In this document: positions 63,824-64,000 of the stretch, piece after piece
Numbering within the stretch: position 1 is the stretch's first letter
Layout: each line of letters opens with the position of its first letter
NCBI RefSeq assembly: GCF_004166885.1
Contig: NZ_RCYU01000001.1
Coordinates: 186,001 to 250,000, forward strand
Reading direction: 5' to 3'
Length of the DNA stretch: 64,000 nt
Source: Streptococcus sp. bf_0095
Lineage (GTDB): Bacteria > Bacillota > Bacilli > Lactobacillales > Streptococcaceae
The notes under the pieces: model-generated
Told to the model about the DNA's origin: nothing
Seen by the model: only the letters and a program-made list of their open reading frames with translations
The model's database searches: none
Made by a program: the position numbers and the translations under genes

Positions 63824-64000
63824 ATGATTAAGATTTTTGGGAAAATCCGATACCATTGGCAGCCTGATTTATCCATGCTGATTACCTATTGGTCATTATC
63901 GGTTATACCCGTCTTTATTGGACTAGCTCTGATGTATGAGAGTTCCAGTATCCCGACGGTGGTACTCTTTTCATTCTTTCTCTTTATGGCCTTGCTGGCT
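63824..64000 (+). CDS. membrane protein, 3' end beyond the window
   Basis: Only the first 59 codons are present, MIKIFGKIRYHWQPDLS onward. AGGAGGGGG (63807-63815) lies before the ATG. A short basic N terminus with an HWQP motif is followed by two hydrophobic stretches at about residues 18-38 and 43-59. This is not enough to name a family; a membrane sensor, transporter or phosphoesterase are all possible. Confidence 0.75.
   Translation, partial: MIKIFGKIRYHWQPDLSMLITYWSLSVIPVFIGLALMYESSSIPTVVLFSFFLFMALLA

Noticed and set aside
1-64000. tRNA, rRNA, CRISPR-Cas, toxin-antitoxin or phage-defence genes
   Set aside because: Reading both strands gave no tRNA-like folds with CCA ends, no rRNA segments and no cas, restriction or defence motifs.

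Overview
The window is chromosomal DNA of a low-GC Gram-positive coccus, almost certainly an oral Streptococcus of the mitis/sanguinis type. The support is the set of gene neighbourhoods: murB-potABCD, hom-thrB, a divergent degV/tetR pair, rpsT and coaA next to an rsmC-like/pdp/deoC/cdd/pnrA/nupABC nucleoside operon, and a rhamnose-glucose wall polysaccharide (rgp) locus. LPXTG-anchored surface proteins and extended -10 promoters fit as well. S. parasanguinis or a close relative is plausible, but species cannot be fixed from this sequence alone. No rRNA, tRNA, CRISPR array, transposase or prophage gene was found.

Layout. 1-942: 3' part of an M42 aminopeptidase. 1031-7739: T-box-controlled trpEGDCFBA operon. 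7849-9849: peptide-binding lipoprotein. 9964-13034: LPXTG-anchored X-prolyl dipeptidyl-peptidase broken by one frameshift. 13129-13443: thioredoxin. 13552-13785: a promoter overlapping a cre-like site, followed by a folded intergenic repeat. 13808-15259 (-): cytoplasmic alpha-amylase. 15649-17277: RocB-like M20 peptidase. 17384-19763: two-gene ABC transporter. 19764-20128: hairpin-rich intergenic element. 20129-23575: degV (-), tetR (+), a small P-loop kinase (-), rpsT (-) and coaA (-). 23671-31411: nucleoside uptake and salvage. 31470-32360 (-): membrane-anchored polysaccharide deacetylase. 32609-34773: hom-thrB. 34930-35856: unknown membrane protein. 35991-40880: murB and potABCD, with a folded 150-nt segment and an 8-codon ORF between murB and potA. 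41156-44143: an intact second copy of the LPXTG X-prolyl peptidase. 44292-63694: wall polysaccharide locus. 63824-64000: start of another membrane protein.

How the parts work together. The trp genes make tryptophan from chorismate under control of uncharged tRNA-Trp (inferred). The nucleoside operon imports nucleosides (PnrA plus NupABC) and degrades them (Cdd, Pdp, DeoC). The peptide-binding lipoprotein and the surface X-prolyl peptidases suit a protein-feeding oral bacterium. Both X-prolyl peptidase promoters carry a cre-like CcpA site, as does the amylase upstream region, so carbon supply probably gates them together. In the polysaccharide locus RmlD makes dTDP-rhamnose, RgpA/B/E/F build the rhamnan and RgpC/D export it. 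The upstream glycosyltransferase/flippase/GT-C genes and the downstream GacH-like phosphoglycerol transferase probably add side chains and decorate them.

The most interesting unexplained items are the murB-potA leader with its mini-ORF and TTG-started potA, the cre-overlapping promoter aimed at a folded repeat (13552-13785), the four-way-junction element at 19857-19994, the one-base break in a duplicated surface peptidase, and the strain-specific-looking side-chain module of the wall polysaccharide.
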